A stretch of DNA of 7,583 nucleotides from CAIUMH01 sp037142475 (GTDB taxonomy: Bacteria; Actinomycetota; Acidimicrobiia; Acidimicrobiales; RAAP-2). Below the pieces are notes generated by a model. It ran no database searches. It saw only the letters and a list, made by a program, of their open reading frames with translations, and had not been told where the DNA came from. Of the stretch, positions 1 through 5,556 are shown one piece after another. Made by a program: the position numbers and the translations under genes. The stretch lies in the NCBI GenBank assembly GCA_037142475.1, contig JBAXAR010000094.1, positions 1 through 7,583 on the forward strand. Direction: 5' to 3'. Every line of letters begins with the position of its first letter. Position 1 is the first letter of the stretch.

Positions 1-1976
1 ACACCGGTCATAACAAGATCGTGAGGATGGATGCAGACGGTTTGAACCAGACAAGTATTGCCACGGGCCTTCACTTTCCGCAGGGCGTGGCCACTGACGG
101 CTCGGGCCATCTTGCGGTGGCAAATTCCTACGATAACGAGATCATCGCCATGGATGCCGATGGCTCGGATCAGGCCACCATCGGAACCGGACTCCAGATC
201 CCCTTCAGCGTGGCGATTGATGGATCAGGCCGCATCATCGTCGCAGACACCTACAACTCCAGGGTCGTCTCGATGAACTTCGATGGCTCCAGCCAAAGCG
301 TCATCGGTTCAGGCTTTTCTTATCCCTACGGCGTGGCGGCCAATAGCGCTGACCGTGTGATCGTGGCCGATCACGACCATGCCCAGATCGTCGCCATGGA
401 TGCCGATGGCTCGAATCAGGCCACCATCGCTACTGGGTTCAATATCCCCTCAGGGGTGGTCGTTGACGGGTCCAATCAAGTGATCGTGGCGGACACCAAC
501 AACAATGCCATCGTCCGGATGAACAATGACGGTTCGAACCAAGTCGCTATTGGAACCGGGACCTCCGGGCCTCAAGGAATCGCCCTCGATGACTCCGGAA
601 ATATCTTTGTGGCAGACACCAACAGGGGCAAGATCCTCAAGATCGCAGTTGGCGAAACCGCCAGCAGCGTCGTGGCCACCGGTTTCTACGGGGCCAAGGC
701 CCTTGCTGTCGACGGCTCAGGTCATCTCTTCGTAGCAAACAGCGCTCAGAACACCATCGTCACGATGGACGCAGACGGGTCGAACCAAGTGACCATTGGA
801 TCCGGGTTCTCGGGCCCTTCTGGGGTGGCGGTCGATGGCGCGGGCCGCGTCTTCGTCGCTGACAGCTATAACCACCGGGTCGTCACGATGGACGCAGACG
901 GGTCGAACCAAGTGACCATTGGATCCGGCATCACCAGACCTTTTGGCATCGCGCTCGATCCATCGAACCATGTGATTGTTTCGGACACCTCCACCGGGCA
1001 GATTTTCAGGATGAACGCTGACGGGTCGAACCAAACCATCGTGAGCTCCGGGTTCTCCTCGCCCCGAGGAATCGCAGTCGACCAGGCGGGCCGCTTGCTG
1101 GTGGCCGACAGCGACAGTGGAACGATCGTCTGGGGTAGCGCCCCTTCCGCCGAACCAAGAAACCGATCCGCGATTGTTCACTGGACGCCATCGGCCCGCA
1201 ATGGGGGGACGAAGATCACCGCCTACGTCGTGACCGCTACCCCAGTTGGTGCCGGGCGCACCGTAACCACCACCTTCGGCGCCTCTGCCACCTCGGGGAC
1301 GATCAACAGGCTCAAGAACGGCACGACCTACACCGTTGACGTCTTCGCCAGAAACCGCTCGGAACGCGGGCCAATCTCAGCCCCGAGTACTCCAGTGACT
1401 CCAGCTATCGGGGTTCCCGAGACACCAACCCCACCAACCGTCACTCCCGGGGATGGCCAGGCCAAGGTGCAATGGGTTGCGCCGAACGACTCGGGCTCAC
1501 CCCTCACGGCATTTTTGGTGACCGCCACGCCGTCGGGTGGTGGCGACGTGGTCGACACCACAGTGAATGGGAACGTGACGTCGACCGTACTCTTCGGCCT
1601 CACCAACGCCGTGCGCTACGACGTCACCGTCACGGCCACCAACGATGTCGGTGACTCGGACCCGTCGGCGCCGAGCAACGTGACCCCCCTCGGGCCCCCG
1701 GATGCTCCGGTGATTACCTCGGCCGTTCTCCAGGCTCCTGGGTCGACCAAGGCCACGGTGACTTGGACCGAACCTGACGATCAGGGTTCAGCCGTTCTGT
1801 GGTACTCGGTGACGTCCTCGCCCGGTGCCAGGTCCTGCATCATCACGGGAGCGTCAAGCACCCACTGCAAGATCAAGCAGCTCGTCAAGGGCGTCACCTA
1901 CACCTTCACCGTGACGGCAACCAACGCTCTCGGCACCTCTGAGCCGAGCCAACCCTCACTCCCGGTCGTGCCCTAG
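1..1976 (+). CDS. NHL-repeat / fibronectin type III protein, 5' partial
   Basis: The reading frame is open from base 3 to the TAG at 1974-1976. The GTG at 21 is not the real start, because the residues before it (TGHNKIV) complete an NHL repeat, so the gene begins upstream of the window. Counting from base 21 as residue 1, residues 15-373 hold nine NHL repeats of exactly 41 residues, of the pattern GxxxPxGvAvDgsGrv.VADt.N.riv.MdaDGSNQ. NHL repeats fold as beta-propeller blades. Three FN3 domains follow at about 374-460, 464-556 and 559-651, with typical GTTYTVDVFARN and GVTYTFTVTATN strands. The last FN3 has a cysteine pair (C606, C616) that could form a disulphide, which suits an extracellular protein. 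No C-terminal anchor or sortase motif is present; the protein ends in VVP. The ligand is unknown and the signal peptide would lie outside the window. A cell-surface or secreted binding role is inference. Confidence 0.9.
   Translation, partial: TGHNKIVRMDADGLNQTSIATGLHFPQGVATDGSGHLAVANSYDNEIIAMDADGSDQATIGTGLQIPFSVAIDGSGRIIVADTYNSRVVSMNFDGSSQSVIGSGFSYPYGVAANSADRVIVADHDHAQIVAMDADGSNQATIATGFNIPSGVVVDGSNQVIVADTNNNAIVRMNNDGSNQVAIGTGTSGPQGIALDDSGNIFVADTNRGKILKIAVGETASSVVATGFYGAKALAVDGSGHLFVANSAQNTIVTMDADGSNQVTIGSGFSGPSGVAVDGAGRVFVADSYNHRVVTMDADGSNQVTIGSGITRPFGIALDPSNHVIVSDTSTGQIFRMNADGSNQTIVSSGFSSPRGIAVDQAGRLLVADSDSGTIVWGSAPSAEPRNRSAIVHWTPSARNGGTKITAYVVTATPVGAGRTVTTTFGASATSGTINRLKNGTTYTVDVFARNRSERGPISAPSTPVTPAIGVPETPTPPTVTPGDGQAKVQWVAPNDSGSPLTAFLVTATPSGGGDVVDTTVNGNVTSTVLFGLTNAVRYDVTVTATNDVGDSDPSAPSNVTPLGPPDAPVITSAVLQAPGSTKATVTWTEPDDQGSAVLWYSVTSSPGARSCIITGASSTHCKIKQLVKGVTYTFTVTATNALGTSEPSQPSLPVVP
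63..1139 (+). repeat. 123-bp tandem repeats encoding NHL blades
   Basis: Nine consecutive units with a strict 123-bp (41-codon) period and no indels; the last unit is cut short at the junction with the FN3 region. Most units are diverged at the DNA level, but two sets stay nearly identical. Bases 757-805 and 880-928 are a perfect 49-bp match one period apart. Bases 145-183 and 391-429 match with one difference two periods apart. Unit 5 (about 555-677) has lost the MDADGSNQ motif, and unit 6 has lost the conserved P-x-G. Confidence 0.9.
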
Positions 1977-2335
1977 GAGGCGAGAAACGGGGCGATGCGG
2001 TCCTTCGGTCGTCCGATGATGGCGGCGTCTCCACGGACGATGACCGGCCGTTGCAGCATCTCGGGATTCTTGGCGAGAACATCAGCGACCTGGTCGGGCG
2101 TTGACACGTCGGCGTCAGAAAGACCGAGTTTCTTGAACGTTGCATCTCGACGGACCAGATCAGTGGCCGGATCCTCGAGTATCTCGAGTAACGCAACGAT
2201 CTCTTGACGAGTAGGGCGCTGCGCTTTGAGCAAATAGCGCCGCTCCTCAAACGTGACCCCGAGATCGTTGGCAATCTCGACGGCATTGCGAGATGAGCTG
2301 CAGTTGGGGTTATGGAAAATCGTGACATCGGACAT
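1973..2335 (-). CDS. arsC: ArsC/Spx-family reductase, glutaredoxin-dependent arsenate reductase type
   Basis: A 120-residue thioredoxin-fold protein of the usual ArsC length. With the ATG at 2333-2335 as start, the catalytic cysteine is C12 in HNPNCSSSR, the same number as in the R773 plasmid ArsC. Arginines that match the oxyanion-binding arginines of that enzyme are seen at R62/R63, R96 (LQRPVIV) and R109 (IGRP). Known family members reduce arsenate to arsenite with glutathione and glutaredoxin in the cytoplasm (EC 1.20.4.1). No arsR, arsB or acr3 lies nearby, so the gene is an orphan, and a general redox role of the Spx/YffB kind cannot be excluded. An upstream in-frame ATG at 2365 would add ten residues (MGAPIRYGHL) and has a weak AAGG six bases before it. 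I prefer 2335 because family proteins start just before the first beta strand, although no ribosome-binding site is visible there. The stop overlaps that of the NHL gene. Confidence 0.88.
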   Translation of the reverse strand: MSDVTIFHNPNCSSSRNAVEIANDLGVTFEERRYLLKAQRPTRQEIVALLEILEDPATDLVRRDATFKKLGLSDADVSTPDQVADVLAKNPEMLQRPVIVRGDAAIIGRPKDRIAPFLAS

Positions 2336-2365
2336 GAGGTGACCGTAGCGAATGGGAGCACCCAT

Positions 2366-2511
2366 CAGCCGCCTTGCGCTGGGGAATGTTGTCGTTCGGC
2401 GCGCAGTCTGTCGCCATCACCAATCAACCATTCGACCAAACACGTCACGTGCGGCAGGACGGCCATGGACCCAATTCCCATAATGGTGGCGGAGATGGCA
2501 GGATCTGAGCC
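2366..2511. promoter_or_regulatory. divergent intergenic region between arsC and the acyl-CoA dehydrogenase
   Basis: This 146-base gap must hold the promoters of both divergent genes. On the plus strand CATAAT at 2479-2484 resembles a -10 element (five of six bases), but no good -35 lies 16-18 bases upstream. On the minus strand I see no convincing -10/-35 pair. The stretch 2441-2451 contains a CACGTG hexamer. Two short ORFs end exactly at the flanking start codons and are described separately. The promoter assignment is weak. Confidence 0.35.
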
Positions 2512-2515
2512 ATGA
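2465..2515 (+). other. possible 16-codon upstream ORF overlapping the dehydrogenase start
   Basis: ATG at 2465 is preceded by AGGA (2456-2459) at five bases and opens a 16-residue frame, MDPIPIMVAEMAGSEP. Its TGA (2513-2515) overlaps the dehydrogenase ATG as ATGA. That arrangement is typical of translationally coupled genes. The peptide resembles nothing I know and may be a chance frame, so it is given only as a candidate leader peptide. Confidence 0.2.
2500..2503 (+). promoter_or_regulatory. ribosome-binding site of the acyl-CoA dehydrogenase
   Basis: AGGA lies eight bases before the ATG at 2512. An in-frame TGA at 2506-2508 excludes any upstream start, so 2512 is the earliest possible start of this gene. 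Confidence 0.6.
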
Positions 2516-3660
2516 ACCGCACCCTCTTCGGCCCTGAACACGATGCCTTGCGCGAAAGCTTTCGCAGTTGGATCGACAAAGAGATCGTCCCCCATGAGAT
2601 CGAGTGGAACAAGGCGGGGATTGTTCCTCGCACGGTGTTCTCCGAGGCCGGCCGGCACGGCTTCCTCGCCTTCGATGTTCCTGAGGAGTTTGGTGGCGGT
2701 GGCATCAGCGACTTCCGCTTCAACCAGGTCGTGGCCGAAGAGATCCAGCTCTCTGGAGCCGGTGCTGCCGGCCTTGGCCTCACTCTCCACAGCGACATCT
2801 GTGTCCCGTACTACCTGAAGTACTGCACCGAAGAGCAGCGTCAGCGCTGGCTTCCGGGGATTGCCTCAGGAGAGCTGATCACGGCGATCGCCATGACCGA
2901 GCCGGGCATCGGATCTGACTTGGGCTCAATCGCCACCACGGCAATCCGTGACGGTGACCACTACGTCGTCAATGGTTCGAAGACCTTCATCACCAATGGC
3001 ATCAACGCCGACCTCATCCTCGCTGCCGTCAAGACAGACCCATCGCAACGCCACAAGGGCATGTCACTGATCGTTCTCGAGCGGGGCATGGAGGGCTTCG
3101 AACGAGGTCGCAACCTCGACAAGCTGGGTCTGCACGCCCAAGACACCGCCGAGTTGTTCTTCAACGATGTGATGGTCCCTGCCGAGAACCTCCTCGGTGA
3201 CGAGGGACAGGGCTTCGCCCTCCTCGTCGACAACCTGCCCCAAGAGCGCCTCTCGATCGCCATGGCCGGCGTGGCCGCTGCCCGAGCAGCCCTGAACTGG
3301 ACCCTCGAATACGTCAAGGGTCGCACTGCCTTTGGTCAGCCGGTCGGTTCGTTCCAGAACAGCCGCTTCGTCCTCGCCGAGGTAGCCACGGAGATCGAAG
3401 TCGCCCAAGCCCACATCGATGCCTGCACCTTGGCCCTGAACGCCGACGACCTCACCGCAGAGGATGCGGCCATGGCCAAGTGGTGGTGCACCGAGCTCCA
3501 AAACCGAGTCGTGGACCGTTGCCTCCAGCTCTTCGGTGGCTACGGCTACATGGAGGAGTACCCGATTTCGAGGGCCTACAAGGATGCCCGGATCACCACG
3601 ATCTATGGCGGGACAACCGAGATCATGAAGGAGATCATCGGTCGCTCCATGGGTCTCTAG
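2512..3660 (+). CDS. acyl-CoA dehydrogenase, long-chain/isovaleryl-type active site
   Basis: A full-length 382-residue flavoprotein of the acyl-CoA dehydrogenase family, which oxidises acyl-CoA to trans-2-enoyl-CoA with FAD and passes electrons to ETF. Domains in order are an N-terminal helical domain (about 5-120), a middle beta domain (about 125-220) with the FAD/substrate signature AMTEPGIGSDL (127-137) and NGSKTFITNG (154-163), and a C-terminal helical domain (about 230-380) with GRTAFGQPVGSFQ and QLFGGYGYMEEYPISRAYKD. At the place where medium-chain enzymes carry the catalytic glutamate (IYEGT) this protein has IYGGT (G366). The base is therefore probably E245 in LPQERL, as in mammalian long-chain and isovaleryl enzymes. 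The IYGGTTEIMKEIIGR tail is close to mammalian LCAD. Chain length or branched-chain preference cannot be told from sequence. No ETF, enoyl-CoA hydratase or CoA ligase gene is adjacent, so the pathway remains open. Confidence 0.95.
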   Translation: MNRTLFGPEHDALRESFRSWIDKEIVPHEIEWNKAGIVPRTVFSEAGRHGFLAFDVPEEFGGGGISDFRFNQVVAEEIQLSGAGAAGLGLTLHSDICVPYYLKYCTEEQRQRWLPGIASGELITAIAMTEPGIGSDLGSIATTAIRDGDHYVVNGSKTFITNGINADLILAAVKTDPSQRHKGMSLIVLERGMEGFERGRNLDKLGLHAQDTAELFFNDVMVPAENLLGDEGQGFALLVDNLPQERLSIAMAGVAAARAALNWTLEYVKGRTAFGQPVGSFQNSRFVLAEVATEIEVAQAHIDACTLALNADDLTAEDAAMAKWWCTELQNRVVDRCLQLFGGYGYMEEYPISRAYKDARITTIYGGTTEIMKEIIGRSMGL

Positions 3661-3671
3661 GACTTTCCTAG
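3657..3671. terminator. inverted repeat spanning two convergent stop codons
   Basis: CTAGGA-CTT-TCCTAG is a perfect 6-bp inverted repeat with a 3-base loop. Its left arm holds the dehydrogenase TAG (3658-3660) and its right arm holds the TAG of the opposing gene (3668-3670, read on the minus strand). It could form a small symmetric hairpin in both transcripts. The stem is AT-containing and short, and there is no U tract, so bidirectional termination is only a possibility. Confidence 0.3.
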
Positions 3672-4261
3672 GCCACGTCTTCGTCCGAATCGGGAGCCGA
3701 GTAGACGATCGTCGACGGTTCCTCTTCGCCAACGACGCAGGTGGAGCAGAAGACGAAGTACCAGAGTTCCTCCGGAGGGAACCGGGTGTGACAACCCCGA
3801 CAGGCGATGAAGTTGCTCCGCCGCTCTTTGGCGGCGAGAGCGATCGCCGCCGTGGTGTGGTCGCTGAGTTCGCTCTTGAACGGCGCACCCTTTCGGCGCT
3901 CCCAAATTTGAAGGGTCGTTCGTCCATCCTCGAGACGGCGCGGGCGAGGCACCAAGCCATCAAAGATGCACCCGTAGGGGGCGATTTCGAGCGTCCAGTC
4001 CTTGCGATCGAAGGTGAGCACGCTCAGGGGCTCTGCCCCCAGGATCAACTGGGTCCTCGCTCCGGAGTAGTTCGGCGAGGAAGAGAAGTTCCGGCCTTTT
4101 TTTGACCCCCACGTGGGCGAGGAGCTGAAGTCCTCGGACCTGACGGCGAAGCCGACGTCGTGATTGTCAATTGGTCCTCGGAACAGGACCTGACGATTCA
4201 GCACTCGGCGCTCAAGGCCGACCTCCTCGAGGAACTCAATGATCGCGCCGGTGATCTCCAT
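3668..4261 (-). CDS. unrecognised protein with C-terminal zinc ribbon
   Basis: I do not recognise the family of this 197-residue protein. Near the C-terminus C154-x2-C157 and C172-x2-C175 (CRGCH ... FCSTC) form a four-cysteine motif with a 14-residue spacer, which should bind one zinc as a zinc ribbon. The region before it (about 70-125) looks like beta strands (QLILG, VLTFDRKDWTLEIAPYGCIFDG), followed by an alanine-rich helix (ELSDHTTAAIALAAKERR). The tail is acidic (DSDEDVA). There is no signal peptide or membrane segment, so it is probably cytoplasmic. The ATG at 4259-4261 is the only methionine and an in-frame TAG at 4271-4273 rules out a longer form; GAGG lies only two bases before it. 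It follows the beta-lactamase-like gene by 44 bases on the same strand and may be cotranscribed with it. A nucleic-acid or protein-binding role is possible but unsupported. Confidence 0.75.
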   Translation of the reverse strand: MEITGAIIEFLEEVGLERRVLNRQVLFRGPIDNHDVGFAVRSEDFSSSPTWGSKKGRNFSSSPNYSGARTQLILGAEPLSVLTFDRKDWTLEIAPYGCIFDGLVPRPRRLEDGRTTLQIWERRKGAPFKSELSDHTTAAIALAAKERRSNFIACRGCHTRFPPEELWYFVFCSTCVVGEEEPSTIVYSAPDSDEDVA

Positions 4262-4305
4262 GACCTCGGTCTAGCCAACCGCTGTCACATCACCGAGACG
4301 CTGGG

Positions 4306-5433
4306 TCAGGAAGCTGCGGCGGCGCTGGCGGCGAAGACGTGACCAAAGCCACGCATGTCGCCGACGACTCCCGAAAGCATGAGGTTCATCATGTACGACA
4401 CGGTCAGCTCGGCTTCTTGATCCATGAAGATCACTGAGCCTCCGTAGCCACCCCAGAAGCAGGCCCGGTCGCCAATTGGGAGCAACTCGTTGCTCAGGCC
4501 GTAGCCCATGCCCATTCGCAGGGGGAGGCCGAGGACGAGGTCGATGCCGTCTGCCTGGGTCTCGAAGGCCCGATCGACGCCCTTCTCGCTGAGCAGCCGA
4601 ACGCCGTTCGACTCGCCTCTCCCGGTGATGATCGCCTGCACCGCCGCGACCGATCGGGCGTTCCCATGGCCACCAGCCGCCGGGATCTCCGCCTCGCGCC
4701 ACCAACGATGTTGTGGAGCCGCTGCATTCAGGTGAGGTGAACGGAACGTCCGCATGGCGATTGACTCGTGGGAGATTCCGATCATCGGGTCGCCCACTGG
4801 TGGGATGACAATCGAGACTCGGTGCTCTTCAGACTCAGGCAATCCGATGAAGAAGTCGGCGCCAAGAGGCCCCGCCACCTCTGAGGCGAAGAAGGTCCCG
4901 ATGGTCACCCCAGTGATCCGTCGAACGACCTCTCCGATGAGGTTGCCCTGCGTGAGGGCGTGGTACCCCGACGCAGTGCCCGGCTCCCACCATGGGGCTT
5001 GGGCCGCCAGCGCGGAGCAGATGGCATCCCAATCGGCAACGTCTTCATTGATGAAGACCTCCTCGAGGCCGGGGAGGCCCGCCGTGTGGCCCATGAGGTG
5101 AAGGACCAGCACGCCCTCTTTGCCATTTGCGGCGAACTCAGGCCAGTAGCGAGCGACCGGAGCGTCAAAGTCAAGGTCGCCGCGATCAGCCAACATCAAC
5201 GCCACCAGGAAGGTCATTGTCTTGGTGGTCGACCAGACATTGACCAGGGTGTCTTCAGCCCAGAGGGTCGTCTTGGCCTCGTCGGTGTGGCCACCCCAGA
5301 GGTCCACCACCGTCTCGCCCTTGTGGTGAATGACGAGCGACGCGCCAACGTCGGTGCCGGCATCAAAACTCGCTTCGAATGCCGTCTTGAGATCAGCGAA
5401 CCGATCGGAGCAGTATCCAGAGACTTCAGCCAT
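4306..5433 (-). CDS. serine beta-lactamase-family hydrolase (EstB-like esterase type)
   Basis: A 375-residue member of the class C beta-lactamase/penicillin-binding-protein-like hydrolases. The nucleophile motif SxxK is S68-T-T-K71 in VNVWSTTKTM. The second motif is Y157-H-A (SGYHALTQGNLIGEV), where true class C enzymes have Y-x-N. Other family marks are LMGHTAGLPG (113-122), the WxxGTASGYH region, and a C-terminal W327-G-G-Y-G-G block where beta-lactamases carry KTG. This pattern fits the EstB-type esterases, which hydrolyse short acyl esters, better than antibiotic-degrading enzymes. There is no signal peptide, so it is predicted cytoplasmic, which also argues against beta-lactam resistance. 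The start is well supported by GGAGG seven bases before the ATG. The natural substrate is unknown. The zinc-ribbon gene follows after 44 bases. Confidence 0.9.
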   Translation of the reverse strand: MAEVSGYCSDRFADLKTAFEASFDAGTDVGASLVIHHKGETVVDLWGGHTDEAKTTLWAEDTLVNVWSTTKTMTFLVALMLADRGDLDFDAPVARYWPEFAANGKEGVLVLHLMGHTAGLPGLEEVFINEDVADWDAICSALAAQAPWWEPGTASGYHALTQGNLIGEVVRRITGVTIGTFFASEVAGPLGADFFIGLPESEEHRVSIVIPPVGDPMIGISHESIAMRTFRSPHLNAAAPQHRWWREAEIPAAGGHGNARSVAAVQAIITGRGESNGVRLLSEKGVDRAFETQADGIDLVLGLPLRMGMGYGLSNELLPIGDRACFWGGYGGSVIFMDQEAELTVSYMMNLMLSGVVGDMRGFGHVFAASAAAAS

Positions 5434-5440
5434 GTTTCTC

Positions 5441-5445
5441 CCTCC
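5441..5445 (-). promoter_or_regulatory. strong ribosome-binding site of the beta-lactamase-like gene
   Basis: On the minus strand GGAGG sits seven bases before the ATG at 5431-5433. It is the best Shine-Dalgarno match in the window and fixes the start. Confidence 0.75.
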
Positions 5446-5454
5446 GACCTCTAC

Positions 5455-5471
5455 TCCCCCGAACTGGGGGA
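5455..5471 (-). promoter_or_regulatory. GC-rich hairpin in the leader of the beta-lactamase-like gene
   Basis: TCCCCC and GGGGGA form a perfect 6-bp stem around a 5-base loop, nine bases upstream of the Shine-Dalgarno sequence. No U tract follows on the minus strand, so it does not look like a standard terminator of the upstream lipoprotein gene. It may be a leader hairpin or a protein-binding site. Confidence 0.35.
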
Positions 5472-5491
5472 CAGTGAGGTGGGTGCTTGTG

Positions 5492-5507
5492 TGTGACGGT
5501 ACTCACA
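5492..5507. promoter_or_regulatory. CRP-like operator TGTGA-N6-TCACA
   Basis: A perfect match to the palindromic core recognised by CRP/FNR-family cAMP receptor proteins, including actinobacterial Crp. It is centred about 66 bases before the start codon of the beta-lactamase-like gene, inside the 123-base gap between it and the lipoprotein gene. The six central bases are not symmetric. It overlaps the candidate -10 element described next, which would favour repression if a protein binds. Confidence 0.4.
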
Positions 5508-5525
5508 TCTCCACCCGGCCGCCAA
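5496..5525 (-). promoter_or_regulatory. candidate promoter of the beta-lactamase-like gene
   Basis: On the minus strand TTGGCG (5525-5520) and TACCGT (5501-5496) are separated by 18 bases, fitting TTGNNN and the TANNNT -10 common in actinobacteria. Transcription would start near 5488 and give a leader of about 55 bases with the hairpin and ribosome-binding site. The elements are degenerate, so this is tentative. Confidence 0.3.
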
Positions 5526-5556
5526 GGCTCCGGACTGGTGCCGCTCAAGATCCGTC

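Noticed and set aside
63..1139. Regular 123-bp repeats as a possible CRISPR or satellite array
   Set aside because: The period is a multiple of three, the frame is open throughout and the units encode NHL blades.
717..1181. 154-residue minus-strand frame with repeated HLVRPVCVHRDD segments
   Set aside because: The repeats are only the reverse reading of the 123-bp NHL repeats.
2365..2790. 141-residue minus-strand frame before arsC
   Set aside because: Most of it is antisense to the dehydrogenase N-terminus. Only its last third lies in the intergenic region, and that part is noted separately as a weak candidate.
3064..3963. 299-residue open frame on the minus strand
   Set aside because: It lies antisense to the acyl-CoA dehydrogenase and runs across the 3' end of the zinc-ribbon gene. 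Its protein has no domain pattern, while both opposing genes have clear motifs; high-GC codon structure explains the open frame.
4262..4305. CTCGGT/ACCGAG inverted repeat in the gap between the hydrolase and the zinc-ribbon gene
   Set aside because: A 6-bp stem with a 21-base loop is weak and common by chance; no U tract follows.
4960..5496. 178-residue open frame on the plus strand
   Set aside because: Antisense to the beta-lactamase-like gene, which has motifs and a strong ribosome-binding site. The frame shows no recognisable protein.
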